Source: Desulfosporosinus orientis DSM 765 (GTDB lineage: Bacteria; Bacillota; Desulfitobacteriia; Desulfitobacteriales; Desulfitobacteriaceae). Taken from it: a stretch of DNA of 64,000 nucleotides. Positions 9,975 to 21,730 of the stretch are shown here, piece by piece; position 1 is the first letter of the stretch; each line of letters opens with the position of its first letter. The DNA is taken from positions 4,012,001 through 4,076,000 of the forward strand of contig NC_016584.1 of NCBI RefSeq assembly GCF_000235605.1, in the 5' to 3' direction. The position numbers and the translations under genes are program-made. The notes under the pieces are model-generated. The model did no database searches. It had not been told where the DNA came from and was given only the letters and a program-made list of their open reading frames with translations.

Positions 9975-11210
9975 TTAAACCGAGCTGGATTTGGATTTTG
10001 ACTCGTTAACCTTTAGATCTTCGCCACCCGACTTATAAAATGGTACTTTTGCCATAAACCAGTCATTAAAGAGCAGCGGAATGATCGCCCAAAACAGCCA
10101 AACTAAAGGTTTATTGACATGATTGGAGAATTCGGGCTTTAAACCCAAAAGGGGTAAACAAACAGAGTAGTAGACAAAAAACTGAATGGCTGCCAAGACA
10201 AAAACAATGCCTGTACGAATAAACCAACCGGCAACGCTGCCCATTTTTTGCGGCCAGTTATCAAAGTAATGGTTCCAGATCAAAAACGGGAATAGGGTAA
10301 ATCCGGCTAAGGTAGCTGAATTATAGTAGCGCCAGGCCAACGACGCCGGACCGTCGGCAGCCTTGGGATCAACAGCTCCCCAGAAAGCATCCATCCCCCA
10401 GATAGTTAATTTTACTGACAGGAAGGATAGGATAATAATTGATACCAAACCAAATAACCCGCTCCAAGGCTGCTTCTTAACAAGATGCCAGGGTTTCCCC
10501 GACCAGATATTAGCCGTCATAAACAGATAGACAACCATCCATTCCCAGATTCCAATGATATAGTTTAAGTGGGAAACTCCGTCAATGGCCCCCCACCAGG
10601 GAGCTCCGGCGGCTAACGGCTGCTTTAGGACAACACTTACATAAAAGGGGTAAATCAGAATTCCATAGGCAAAGAGTGTCACTACCGTGGTGATTCCCCA
10701 TTCGGCAAAACCCAGGGCAGGCTGAGTGAGTTTATCACCCCAGGGCCACTTCTTAAAGAGAATTGTCCAAAAAGCATAAGTAACAAAGCCGATGAGAACA
10801 AACATGGTTAGGGCTCCGCCTACATATTCTCGTGCATGCTCCACTTCAAGCCCCCTGGCCACCAAAGCGTCAACACTCCAGAGGGGCAAAATAAACTTGC
10901 CCAGGAAGCCTTGAAATATTCCATAGATAATAATATAGACTACCGCAATATTTACACAAATTTCCACTATCCCTCGAGTTACTGGTTTGAGCTTGGCAAA
11001 GGGCCAATCCCCAAACATAATATGCTGCCAAATGCCTACTAAAAGCATCCAAGCTAAAAACTCAAGAATAGGATGCTCATAAAGTTTAAAGATTCCATTG
11101 GGAGATGCAAATATGATCCAAGTTATCAGTGCGATAAGCAGAAATGAAGCTGTTGAAATAATTCCCGTTAATGGTTGACCCCAGCGTGCTTTTGATCCGT
11201 GATCTGACAT
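9975..11210 (-). CDS. Polytopic membrane protein with about five repeated Trp/Pro units, function unknown
   Basis: 411 residues, about ten hydrophobic segments, no recognised family. The protein repeats a unit made of a short amphipathic Trp-Pro motif, a Gln-Pro/Gly turn and a long hydrophobic helix. Units start at ARWGQPLTG, FGDWPFAKLKPVTRG, FKKWPWGDKLTQPALG, SGKPWHLVKKQPWSG and FDNWPQKMGSVAGW, with a partial sixth near FNDWFMAKVPF. The tail is Ser/Lys-rich and soluble. GAGGAGG precedes the ATG. It has its own near-perfect sigma-54 promoter and lies directly upstream of the sigma-54 activator, so it is probably coregulated with the C4 operon. A role in substrate uptake is plausible but is inference only. 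Confidence 0.75.
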   Translation of the reverse strand: MSDHGSKARWGQPLTGIISTASFLLIALITWIIFASPNGIFKLYEHPILEFLAWMLLVGIWQHIMFGDWPFAKLKPVTRGIVEICVNIAVVYIIIYGIFQGFLGKFILPLWSVDALVARGLEVEHAREYVGGALTMFVLIGFVTYAFWTILFKKWPWGDKLTQPALGFAEWGITTVVTLFAYGILIYPFYVSVVLKQPLAAGAPWWGAIDGVSHLNYIIGIWEWMVVYLFMTANIWSGKPWHLVKKQPWSGLFGLVSIIILSFLSVKLTIWGMDAFWGAVDPKAADGPASLAWRYYNSATLAGFTLFPFLIWNHYFDNWPQKMGSVAGWFIRTGIVFVLAAIQFFVYYSVCLPLLGLKPEFSNHVNKPLVWLFWAIIPLLFNDWFMAKVPFYKSGGEDLKVNESKSKSSSV

Positions 11211-11350
11211 GACATTCCTCCTCGTTCTTGTTTTAGCAGCTCTCTCATAAACTATCCTCCGTTATGTTTTCTTCATAAGTCACACCTCCTTTGCGAATAA
11301 ATCATACTTTCAAAATACTTAAAGCTATATTCTGAAAGTACAGAATTATC

Positions 11351-11367
11351 TTGCAACTATCGTGCCA
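11351..11367 (-). promoter_or_regulatory. Sigma-54 (-24/-12) promoter of the membrane-protein gene
   Basis: Minus strand TGGCAC-GATAG-TTGCAA, a full consensus match with a 5-nt spacer. Expected start near 11341, giving an untranslated leader of about 130 nt. Confidence 0.88.
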
Positions 11368-11464
11368 GCTTTTGTCCCTTCTCAGTGCAAATACCCTATT
11401 TCAGCCTTTCTTGAGGCTTTTCCCATCTAATACTTAGGATTACCCACTTAAAACCTCGGAAAAA

Positions 11465-11566
11465 ATGTGACTACGAAGGTGTACACTTTTTTTAAGATTT
11501 ATTCAAGATTTCCTTAGGATCCTTTAGATTTTAGAGATGTCTACTAAAATATACATGTCTTCGAAT
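11465..11566. promoter_or_regulatory. Candidate enhancer region upstream of the membrane-protein promoter
   Basis: Plus-strand ATGTCTACTAAA (11537-11548) and ATGTCTTCGAAT (11555-11566) are offset by 18 bp, like the ATGTNNACGAAA pair before hbd. A related ATGTGACTACGAA (11465-11477) and the palindrome GTGTACAC (11479-11486) lie nearer the promoter. Apart from these, the -24/-12 element and the nifV terminator, 11211-11735 shows no gene. Confidence 0.4.
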
Positions 11567-11695
11567 CTTTACATTTTATTCTGACAATTCCTAATGTTAA
11601 GAATCAATAAAATTTTTTTGCTTAAACAATTCTACATAACATACGTTTACTCTCTGCTAGAATCTAACTTTTGAGTCTCCTGATTTTTCCGGATA

Positions 11696-11725
11696 ATACA
11701 AAAAGGCGGCAATGCCGCCTTTTGT
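11696..11725 (-). terminator. Intrinsic terminator after nifV
   Basis: Minus strand GGCGGCATTGCCGCC followed by a T-rich tract, just beyond the stop codon of the homocitrate synthase gene. Confidence 0.9.
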
Positions 11726-11735
11726 TATAGTTCTC

Positions 11736-12863
11736 CTATTTCTGCTTCTTCATGTCGCTGTAAATATAGATTAATTCCTTGTCAAAGAGTGATCGTTTCA
11801 TATCCACCGCCAAGGCCCTAACCCGCTTCAGCATCTCATTGGCTTCTTCTTCAGAGATTTCTTCACCATACTCATTGCGGAACTTTGCCTTAATGGAGGC
11901 CGTTCCGGAGTGTTTGCCAATCACAATCTGTCGTTCCAGTCCGACATCCTCAGGACTAAAAGCCTCATATGTTTTAGGATTTTTCAGTGCTCCGTCAGCA
12001 TGAATCCCTGATTCATGGGCAAACATATTGCTTCCCACGATAGACTTCCAGGGAGGAACCCTCCGACCTGAAGCTCGGGCTACATATTCAGAGACCTCAA
12101 CAAATCTTTCTGTGGCAAAACTCAAATCCGTATCCAGTAAATGCTTTAAGGCCATTACAACTTCTTCTAAAGCCGCATTACCTGCACGTTCTCCCAAACC
12201 GTTCACCGTTACACCCACATGGGTTGCACCGGCTTTGACTCCGGCCAGGGCATTGGCAGTAGCCATACCGAAATCATCATGAGTATGCATTTCAATATCA
12301 AGGCCTGTATTTTCCACTAAGGTTTTAATTCTCTCATAGGTTACAAAAGGATCTAATATTCCAACGGTATCACAGTAGCGCAAGCGGTCAGCACCGGCTT
12401 TTTTGGCTTCTAAAGCAAATTGAATCAAAAAGTCCATGTCGGATCGTGAAGCATCTTCCGCATTGACTGATATATACATTCCTTCCCGCTTAGCAAAGCT
12501 TGTGGCTTTAATCATTCGTTCCAAGACATCCTCACGAGTGGTCATCAATTTATGTTCAATATGAATATCTGAGGTGGAAATAGAAATCGCAACAGCATCA
12601 ACACCACAGGCCAATGATGCCTCGATATCGGAAATTACAGCACGATTCCAGCCCATAATGCTTGCCTTCAATCCCAGTTTGGCAATCTCACTAATTGCGC
12701 GTTTCTCATCACCGCCCATAACCGCTACTCCGGCTTCAATTTGATGAACACCCAGCTCATCAAGCAAACGCGCGATCATGAGTTTTTCCTGGTTTGAAAA
12801 TACCACGCCGGCGGTTTGTTCTCCATCACGCAAAGTAGTGTCTACAATCGTTAAGTGTCTCAA
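11736..12863 (-). CDS. nifV: Homocitrate synthase, NifV type
   Basis: 375-residue member of the isopropylmalate/homocitrate synthase family, joining acetyl-CoA and 2-oxoglutarate to homocitrate. The N-terminal DTTLRDGEQTAGV carries the metal-binding Asp and the catalytic Arg; HTHDDFGMATANA supplies the two metal-binding His; NGLGERAGNA and SGIHADG follow. The length lacks the LeuA regulatory domain, which with IEAGVAVMGG favours NifV over LeuA. Start is TTG with AGGGGTGA upstream. No nif genes are adjacent and the gene has its own terminator, so its product may supply homocitrate for nitrogenase cofactor from a distance. A Re-citrate synthase is an alternative, but those are usually longer. 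Confidence 0.85.
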   Translation of the reverse strand: MRHLTIVDTTLRDGEQTAGVVFSNQEKLMIARLLDELGVHQIEAGVAVMGGDEKRAISEIAKLGLKASIMGWNRAVISDIEASLACGVDAVAISISTSDIHIEHKLMTTREDVLERMIKATSFAKREGMYISVNAEDASRSDMDFLIQFALEAKKAGADRLRYCDTVGILDPFVTYERIKTLVENTGLDIEMHTHDDFGMATANALAGVKAGATHVGVTVNGLGERAGNAALEEVVMALKHLLDTDLSFATERFVEVSEYVARASGRRVPPWKSIVGSNMFAHESGIHADGALKNPKTYEAFSPEDVGLERQIVIGKHSGTASIKAKFRNEYGEEISEEEANEMLKRVRALAVDMKRSLFDKELIYIYSDMKKQK

Positions 12864-13038
12864 TCGGACTCACCCCTCTAAATTAGCTGGAATTTATTAT
12901 CGACGAATTTTCTAATTCTAATACTAGCACAATCCTTACTGACTTAGAAGAATGTAGAGTTCTTTATACTGTATACTTATTAGGCAGGGCAGTATATTTA
13001 TGTAGAGAAGGTTATAGGTATTCAGATATAAATATAAG

Positions 13039-13057
13039 AGGGCCCCGTTTGGGCCCT
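13039..13057 (-). terminator. Terminator after gatB
   Basis: AGGGCCC-N5-GGGCCCT hairpin 8-26 nt past the gatB stop, with T-rich flanks on both strands. Confidence 0.75.
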
Positions 13058-13064
13058 TCTTTCA

Positions 13065-14513
13065 TTACGATAGTTTTTCCTTAAGAAGTTTATTGACCAG
13101 ACCTGGATTGGCCTGACCCTTGGTAGCTTTCATAATCTGCCCCACTAAGAAGCCGATGGCCCGGTCTTTTCCGGCCCGGTAATCCTCTACGGATTGAGGA
13201 TTGGCGGCGATCACGCTGTCGATGATTCCCAACAAGGCCCCCTCGTCACTGATTTGAGCAAGTCCCTTTTCTTTGACAATCACCTCAGGGTCTTTGCCGG
13301 TAGCATACATTTCCTCAATAACTGTCTTGGCTATTTTCCCGCTGATGGTTCCTTTCTCGATGAGCCCTAAAAGGTCTGCCAATTGTTTAGGAGAAATCGG
13401 TGAGTCCTCCACAGGGCACTGATTGGAATTTAACAAGCGGGTCAGATCCCCCATCACCCAGTTGGCCAAGGTCTTGGCATCACTGAAGCTGGCCAAAGCA
13501 TCGTCAAAGAAGTCGGACAGGGCCTTAGAAGAAGTAATAACTCCCGCATCATAGTCAGACAATCCTATGCTTTGCAGCCTGGCGCGGCGCTCTGCAGGCA
13601 GTTCAGGGAGAGTCTTGCGTATCCGCTCCACCCACTCCCGGTCGATAACCAGAGGGGTCAGGTCGGGTTCAGGGAAGTAGCGGTAGTCATGAGCTTCTTC
13701 TTTAGAGCGAAGAGCTAAGGTTATTCCTTGCCCCTCATCCCAGGTTCTGGTTTCTTGAATCACCTTTTCTCCGGCATCCAAAACCCGGGCCTGGCGGGCT
13801 GTTTCGTATTCCAAACAGCGCCGTACAGAGCTGAAAGAGTTGAGATTCTTGGTTTCTGTACGAGTTCCAAAGGCTTCGGAACCCGCGGGACGCAGGGAAA
13901 CATTAATATCAAAGCGCACCGAACCCTGTTCCAGACGGCAATCTGAGACTTCCGTGTACTCCAGGATTTGGACCAGCTTTTCCAGGTAGGCAAGCACTTC
14001 AGGAATGGAACGCATGTCCGGCTCTGAAACAATCTCCAGAAGAGGCACACCGGCCCGATTATAATCCACAGACGAGGCATTGGAGGTGGTAATGGTATCC
14101 CCGCTGTGGACCAACTTACCGGCATCTTCCTCCATATGGGCCCGGGTAATTCCGATCCACTTCTTCTCGCCCTCTGCTTCGATTTCTATGCCGCCTTTGC
14201 CGCAAATGGGCAGATCAAATTGGGAGGTCTGATAGTTTTTCGACAAATCCGGGTAGAAGTAGTTTTTACGGTCAAACTTGGAGAATTCGGCAATTTCGCA
14301 GTTTAAGGCCAGTCCAGCTTTAATAGCAAAATCCACCACCTGGCGGTTCAAAACAGGCAGGGCGCCGGGCATACCCAAACAGACGGGGCAGACATGAGTG
14401 TTCTGTTCTCCGCCGAATTCGGTGCTGCATCCACAGAATATCTTCGTCTTTGTCTGGAGTTCCACGTGAACTTCAAGACCGCAGACCATTTCATACTTAT
14501 TAGCGATTAACAC
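13065..14513 (-). CDS. gatB: Asp/Glu-tRNA amidotransferase subunit B
   Basis: 482-residue GatB, which binds misacylated Asp-tRNA(Asn) or Glu-tRNA(Gln) and activates the acyl group for amidation. Signatures: [16 protein letters not shown], the [11 protein letters not shown] zinc-type region, and [16 protein letters not shown]. The C-terminal YqeY-like domain is complete. The start is GTG and overlaps the end of gatA by 14 nt, so the two are translationally coupled. Last gene of ligA-gatC-gatA-gatB. Confidence 0.97.
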   Translation of the reverse strand: MLIANKYEMVCGLEVHVELQTKTKIFCGCSTEFGGEQNTHVCPVCLGMPGALPVLNRQVVDFAIKAGLALNCEIAEFSKFDRKNYFYPDLSKNYQTSQFDLPICGKGGIEIEAEGEKKWIGITRAHMEEDAGKLVHSGDTITTSNASSVDYNRAGVPLLEIVSEPDMRSIPEVLAYLEKLVQILEYTEVSDCRLEQGSVRFDINVSLRPAGSEAFGTRTETKNLNSFSSVRRCLEYETARQARVLDAGEKVIQETRTWDEGQGITLALRSKEEAHDYRYFPEPDLTPLVIDREWVERIRKTLPELPAERRARLQSIGLSDYDAGVITSSKALSDFFDDALASFSDAKTLANWVMGDLTRLLNSNQCPVEDSPISPKQLADLLGLIEKGTISGKIAKTVIEEMYATGKDPEVIVKEKGLAQISDEGALLGIIDSVIAANPQSVEDYRAGKDRAIGFLVGQIMKATKGQANPGLVNKLLKEKLS

Positions 14514-15990
14514 GGCTCAGCACCTCCCCGGACAAATTTGGCTTTAAGGTATGGTAATTGGTGTTTTGCTCAAAGGTATAGGCCACACGATACAAAGTCC
14601 CTTCCCCAAAGGCTTTGCCCATAAACTGCATGCCGATGGGCAGCCCATTGACGAATCCGGCAGGAATCGAAAGGGCCGGAATACCTGCCATGTTAACCGG
14701 GACTGTTGTAATATCAGATAAATACATAGCCAAAGGATCTGCTGATTTTTCCCCGAATTTAAAGGCAGGGGTAGGCGCAGTTGGGGAAAGCAAAACATCA
14801 AAGGTTTCAAAAGCTTTGTCAAAATCCTGCTTAATCAGGGTTCTCACTTTTTGCGCTTTCAGATAGTAGGCATCATAATAACCCGAACTTAAAGCGTAGG
14901 TACCCAGCATAATTCTCCGTTTAACTTCCGGCCCGAATCCTTCAGCCCGGGTTTTCTTAAACATTCCTAAGACATCATTGGAGTCTGCCCGGTACCCATA
15001 GCGCACACCGTCATAGCGAGCCAGATTTGAGCTGGCCTCCGCAGTAGCAATCAGGTAATAGGCGGGAATGGCATATTCCGTATGCGGCAGGGAGCACTCC
15101 GCCACTTCCGCCCCTAAATCCTTTAAGGTCTGAATTCCGGCTTGAATCCCCTTGGCAACTTCAGGATCAATGCCCTCGCCAAAGTACTCGCGAGGAATTC
15201 CAATTTTCAGGCCTTTGATATCATTCTCTAAAAACTTGGTATAATCCGGGGTCTCAAAAGGAACGGATGTGGAATCCAATGGATCATGGCCGGCGATAGC
15301 ATTCATCACCAGAGCATTATCTGCCACGGTCTTGGTAAAGGGGCCGATCTGGTCCAGGGACGAAGCGAAAGCAATCAGTCCCAAACGGGAAACTGCACCA
15401 TAGGTCGGCTTCATGCCCACCACGCCGCAGAAGGAAGCCGGCTGGCGAATGGAGCCCCCGGTATCAGAGCCTAAGGTAAAGGCCGCTTCGTCTCCTGCCA
15501 CAGCCACAGCAGATCCTCCGGAAGACCCTCCGGGGACACACTCCAAATTCCAAGGATTGCGGGTTTGAGCAAAATAGGAATTCTCAGTGGAGGAACCCAT
15601 GGCAAATTCGTCCATATTCAGCTTGCCGAGAAGAATTGCTCCACTAGCTCGCAATCGCTCTGTCACCGTGGCATTATAAGGAGGAAGAAAATTGTCGAGC
15701 ATTTTAGAAGCACAGCTGGTGCGCACTCCTTCGGTACACATGTTGTCTTTAAGGGCCATTGGAATACCTTCTAAAGGTTTTAAGGCTTGTCCTTGAGCAA
15801 TCTTTTCGTCCACCTCAGCAGCCTGTGCCAAAGCCTCATCTTCCAGAACGGTTAAATAGGATTTTAATACCGGGTCCACTGACCTAATGCGGTCTATGTA
15901 GGCTTTGGTCAATTCTGTGGAGCTTATGTCTTTATGAACGAGAAGTTCATGGAGTTCACTAACTGACTTACCGATACTTACTGATTCCAA
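14500..15990 (-). CDS. gatA: Asp/Glu-tRNA amidotransferase subunit A (glutaminase)
   Basis: 496-residue amidase-signature enzyme releasing ammonia from glutamine for transamidation. The catalytic Lys is in MALKDNMC, and the cis-Ser/Ser pair in [13 protein letters not shown] and [16 protein letters not shown]. Length is normal for GatA. It sits 32 nt after gatC and overlaps gatB. An asnS gene also lies in this window (42087-43484), so this complex probably serves Glu-tRNA(Gln) mainly. Confidence 0.97.
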   Translation of the reverse strand: MESVSIGKSVSELHELLVHKDISSTELTKAYIDRIRSVDPVLKSYLTVLEDEALAQAAEVDEKIAQGQALKPLEGIPMALKDNMCTEGVRTSCASKMLDNFLPPYNATVTERLRASGAILLGKLNMDEFAMGSSTENSYFAQTRNPWNLECVPGGSSGGSAVAVAGDEAAFTLGSDTGGSIRQPASFCGVVGMKPTYGAVSRLGLIAFASSLDQIGPFTKTVADNALVMNAIAGHDPLDSTSVPFETPDYTKFLENDIKGLKIGIPREYFGEGIDPEVAKGIQAGIQTLKDLGAEVAECSLPHTEYAIPAYYLIATAEASSNLARYDGVRYGYRADSNDVLGMFKKTRAEGFGPEVKRRIMLGTYALSSGYYDAYYLKAQKVRTLIKQDFDKAFETFDVLLSPTAPTPAFKFGEKSADPLAMYLSDITTVPVNMAGIPALSIPAGFVNGLPIGMQFMGKAFGEGTLYRVAYTFEQNTNYHTLKPNLSGEVLSRVNR

Positions 15991-16022
15991 CTTCCGCAGT
16001 CTCCTTTCTATGTCCCAAACTC

Positions 16023-16322
16023 TTAAGTCAAACTAATTTTCGGTACTCTAAAGAACCCTTCATCTCCATCAGGAGCATTCTTAAGGGCTTTTTCATGATT
16101 AATGGATTCTTTCACTTGATCCTCCCGCAGTACATTGTGCAAAGGCACTGCATGGGCTGTCGGCGCCACATTACTTGTATCTAATCTCTCCAGCATAGCT
16201 GCATAGCCTAAAATGGAGTTAAGCTGTTCCGTATATTCCTGAGTTTCCTGTTCCGTTAACTCTAGGCGGGCCAAAGCCGCCACGTATTCAACGTCTTCAC
16301 GTGAAATTGACAAATTATTCAC
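16023..16322 (-). CDS. gatC: Asp/Glu-tRNA amidotransferase subunit C
   Basis: 99-residue GatC, the small strap subunit stabilising GatA on GatB. Typical start region ([21 protein letters not shown]) and C-terminal VLREDQV and [12 protein letters not shown]. Between ligA and gatA in one transcription unit. Confidence 0.95.
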   Translation of the reverse strand: MNNLSISREDVEYVAALARLELTEQETQEYTEQLNSILGYAAMLERLDTSNVAPTAHAVPLHNVLREDQVKESINHEKALKNAPDGDEGFFRVPKISLT

Positions 16323-16404
16323 CTTCCCTTGGTTAGAATGTTGCTTTAAACTTTATCATAGCAAATATTGGAGAGGGGAGCAATAAAAACACCTTAAGCC
16401 ATCC

Positions 16405-18554
<2,150 letters not shown>

Positions 18555-18800
18555 TCAGCCGAAAGTCATCATGTATAGAGAGCAATAAAAAGACTTTGCT
18601 GTAACTTCTTCTGACAGATTCCATAGGCAAGCTTTTTTCTCCTGCTTCCTAAGGAACATAATGCAGTCTACCAACTCTAGACTTTAAGAAGCTACCCTCC
18701 TCAGGATACCCTGCCTTTGGGTTTTCAAGCCAAGCCGCCAGCATAAATACTAGGGGATATTAGCGGAGATTGCAAATATCGCTGCAGTGACGGCGGTATG

Positions 18801-18838
18801 AAAACGAGGCTGTGCTTAACAGTCTCACACAGCCTCGT
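18801..18838 (-). terminator. Terminator after the UbiD gene
   Basis: Minus strand ACGAGGCTGTG-N13-CACAGCCTCGT (11-bp perfect stem) followed by TTTT, 8 nt past the stop codon. Confidence 0.9.
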
Positions 18839-18845
18839 CAATGAC

Positions 18846-20333
18846 CTATTTAATATACTCCGTCCATTTTTCCTCATCAATATCCATGAACTTCGCCCTG
18901 ATAAAGTTTTGCTTCTGATCATAGGGAACGGTGCAGTCAAAAATAGCCTTACAGGAGATCCCCGCGTCGCGGATACTGGAAGAAAAAGCCGGGCTGCTGG
19001 AAGGATCCAAGGGATGGCAGCGCACCCCCGGAATCAATATGGCGTCCTCATTCCCTTGAAACCGGGTTGTCATGGCCCACATCACATCACTCATATCAAA
19101 CAAATCCACATCTTCATCCACCAGAAAAACATGCTTTAGCTCGCTGAAAGCAGAGAAAGCCAGAAGGGCTGCCTGTCGCTGCCGTCCTTCATCACTGGGT
19201 AAATTCTTTCTGAACTGGATAATAACCACGTATTTTCCCCCACCGCAGGGCGGCGCATAGACATTTAACAGCCGGCCGGGCATAGCGCGCTCGATCATCT
19301 GAATAACACTGGCTTCTGTGGGAATCCCGGCCATGGAAACGTGTTCCTCACTGGGACCGATACAGGATTGCATAATGGGGTTAACCCGGTGGGTGACGGC
19401 TTTAACCTTAATAACCGGCACCTCTTTGGCCTCACCCGTATAGCCCGGAAATTCCGGCATTGCCTTGCCGGTGTTGGTATTCTGGTCTTCCCGAACTCTG
19501 AGATTGGGAAGCAGTTCTCCTTCAATGACATATTCAGCATTTGCAATACATTTTTCATTGATGGTCAGGCATTTTGTCAATTCCACGGGCTTTTGGCGAA
19601 GAGCCCCGGCAATCTGAAGTTCATTGAAACCGATAGGTGTGGTGGGCGGCTCAAAACAAGCGGCGATTTCAATGGCCGGATCCACGCCGATACTAATGGA
19701 GATAGGCAGTGGTTTTCCCAGGGCTTCCGCTTTTTCACGAAAAACTCCCAAATGACGTGCCCCGGGAGTAAAGAACATGGTGATTTCATCCTTTGACTGC
19801 AGGCAGAGGCGATGAATGGTGATGTCGCTGTCCCCATTCTCAGGATCGCTGGCATAGCACATTCCCATGGTAATATAAGGACCGGCATCCTCTTCCGTAT
19901 TGGTAGGGGCCGGAACCAGCTTTCTTATATCAAATCCCGGTTCGTCCGCATAATGAACCACTTCCTGACACTTGGCCGATTGATTCTCGATTAAGATAGG
20001 CGGCAGGGGATTATTCACGGAATTCATCAAATGATAGCCCAATCGTTTCGGATCGGCATTTAACAGCATACCAACCCTCTTTCTGCTGGCCAATAAGCCA
20101 ATAGCAACCCTGGAATTATTAAATCCTTTAAGGTTATTGAAAACCATGGCCGGACCTTCTTTAGTTGGTCTCATCACTGTGCCGCCTGCTCCTATATGGC
20201 GATAAACTCCTGATAACTCAGCATGAGGATCAACTTCAATGTCTGTTTCAATTAATTGCCCTGGAATGGATTTTAATAACTCCAAGGCAGTTCTTAAATC
20301 ATCAACCTCTTTCTCCAACTTCAATTCCTCCAT
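18846..20333 (-). CDS. UbiD family (de)carboxylase
   Basis: 495-residue member of the UbiD family, which uses prenylated FMN to decarboxylate (or carboxylate) aromatic and unsaturated acids in the cytoplasm. Conserved blocks include GPAMVFNNLKGF, the prFMN/metal region DITIHRLCLQSKDE, and the catalytic acid motif ANAEYVIEGELLPN. Length is normal. It lies 36 nt after an MFS gene and shares its transcript. No UbiX-type prenyltransferase is in the window, so the cofactor must come from elsewhere. The substrate is unknown; neighbouring arylsulfotransferases and O-demethylase-type genes point to phenolic acids (inference). Confidence 0.88.
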   Translation of the reverse strand: MEELKLEKEVDDLRTALELLKSIPGQLIETDIEVDPHAELSGVYRHIGAGGTVMRPTKEGPAMVFNNLKGFNNSRVAIGLLASRKRVGMLLNADPKRLGYHLMNSVNNPLPPILIENQSAKCQEVVHYADEPGFDIRKLVPAPTNTEEDAGPYITMGMCYASDPENGDSDITIHRLCLQSKDEITMFFTPGARHLGVFREKAEALGKPLPISISIGVDPAIEIAACFEPPTTPIGFNELQIAGALRQKPVELTKCLTINEKCIANAEYVIEGELLPNLRVREDQNTNTGKAMPEFPGYTGEAKEVPVIKVKAVTHRVNPIMQSCIGPSEEHVSMAGIPTEASVIQMIERAMPGRLLNVYAPPCGGGKYVVIIQFRKNLPSDEGRQRQAALLAFSAFSELKHVFLVDEDVDLFDMSDVMWAMTTRFQGNEDAILIPGVRCHPLDPSSSPAFSSSIRDAGISCKAIFDCTVPYDQKQNFIRAKFMDIDEEKWTEYIK

Positions 20334-20369
20334 ATAAAGTTCTTTTCTAATTCCGTCTTAACCAGTAGC

Positions 20370-21599
20370 TCACTCTCCCAGTCCGGCTTCAGATACCACT
20401 GCCGCCTGCCCCACTCTAACCCTGACCAGACTATAGACATAGATGACCAGGCAGAGAACTGCAAAAAGCGAGGAAACCCTGTACATCACCGCATAACTTT
20501 GTCTTTCCGCTATAAAGCTTAAAACCACAGAACCAAAGGTAAAACTTAAATCCATGGACGATAAAAAAGTTCCGTTCGCCGCTCCTTTGCGCTGAGCGGG
20601 AGAGCGGTTAACTGCCCACGTTTGTAAGGAAGGCTGAACCGCACTGAAGCCAAATCCATAGAGCACTGAAGCGGCCACTAAGGTGGCAATGGAGTCCGTA
20701 TAAGACAAGACAATCAGTCCAGCTGCAGCACTGATAACTCCCGGCAATATAACAAAAACATGGCCCCTTTCATCAAAAAGCCTGCCCATCAAGGGCCTGG
20801 TAATTAAACTCATGACCACATTTCCCACAAAGTAGATCCAAATACTTGTCATATTTAGTTCCTTACCAAAGAGCATGAGATAACTCATAACCCCGCACAA
20901 GGTAATGGATATTAAAAAGCAGAGCATAGAGGGCAGGAGAGCCTGGCGTTCATAGAAGTTTCTCCAGTCAATTCCCTGCTTTTTGACCGCGGGTTTAGAG
21001 CCTTTCACCTGGGGCATTGCTATTTGATAGAGCAAACCCGCCCCCAGAACAAATAGCAAGGTGGATATGCCAATAACATCGGTGAATTTAAACTGATTCA
21101 TAATGATGATGGCCGCCATGGGCGCGAGGGACATGGAGACAATAAAGGTTAAGGAATAGTAGCCCATTCCTTCCCCTCTTCGTCTTAGAGGCACAATGTC
21201 AGCAATGGCCGTTGCTAAAGAAGTGGAAAACATTCCCCAGCCTATACCCTGAACCAGGCGAATCAGGATAATTCCCGTCACAGAAACCCACAGATATGAA
21301 AGAGTACTTAGGGCCATGATGATGATGCCTGCCAGACAAATCAGCTTTTTGCCAAAGGCATCCACAGCGTTTCCCGTTACAAATCGGAATATTAAGGCCG
21401 AAACGGAAAACACGCTGATCACCAAACTGGCCTGAAGAGTGCTGCCGCCGATCTCCTGCGTGTAAGTGGGCAGCGTGGGAACCAACATATAAAAACCCAG
21501 ATAAACCAATAGATTGGCCGCCAGCAAAAGACAATAATCTTTGCTCCATAGTTTCGTCAAGGATTCTGTTTCTGATAATTTCATGGTTGTGATCTTCAT
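20370..21599 (-). CDS. MFS transporter, cotranscribed with UbiD
   Basis: 409 residues with twelve predicted membrane helices. The loop 2-3 motif is SVSALIFRFVTGNAVDAFGKK, and the second half repeats it (FVGNVVMSLITRPLMGRLFDERG). QGIGWGMFSTSLATAIADIVPLRRRGEGMGYY resembles the YfcJ/arabinose-efflux branch. The 36-nt gap to the UbiD gene suggests it imports that enzyme's substrate or exports its product. The ribosome site is weak for both candidate ATG codons (21599 and 21584). Confidence 0.85.
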   Translation of the reverse strand: MKITTMKLSETESLTKLWSKDYCLLLAANLLVYLGFYMLVPTLPTYTQEIGGSTLQASLVISVFSVSALIFRFVTGNAVDAFGKKLICLAGIIIMALSTLSYLWVSVTGIILIRLVQGIGWGMFSTSLATAIADIVPLRRRGEGMGYYSLTFIVSMSLAPMAAIIIMNQFKFTDVIGISTLLFVLGAGLLYQIAMPQVKGSKPAVKKQGIDWRNFYERQALLPSMLCFLISITLCGVMSYLMLFGKELNMTSIWIYFVGNVVMSLITRPLMGRLFDERGHVFVILPGVISAAAGLIVLSYTDSIATLVAASVLYGFGFSAVQPSLQTWAVNRSPAQRKGAANGTFLSSMDLSFTFGSVVLSFIAERQSYAVMYRVSSLFAVLCLVIYVYSLVRVRVGQAAVVSEAGLGE

Positions 21600-21642
21600 T
21601 TTCAGCTGAACGCTAAAATTCCTTTCAGTATTTCAAATTAGA

Positions 21643-21689
21643 ACTCTCCTTGCCGGTTCCGTCAATGGGACTGGCAAGGAGAGTTTTTC
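21643..21689. terminator. Strong hairpin between trxB-fusion and MFS genes
   Basis: ACTCTCCTTGCC and GGCAAGGAGAGT form a 12-bp perfect stem around an 18-nt loop. TTTTT follows on the plus strand and TTCTAATTT on the minus strand, so it can end the thioredoxin transcript. It separates the UbiD-MFS unit from the genes upstream. Confidence 0.8.
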
Positions 21690-21730
21690 GCCGGTTCAAC
21701 TATTATTTCTTAAAGAAAAGCTGAGCCTGA

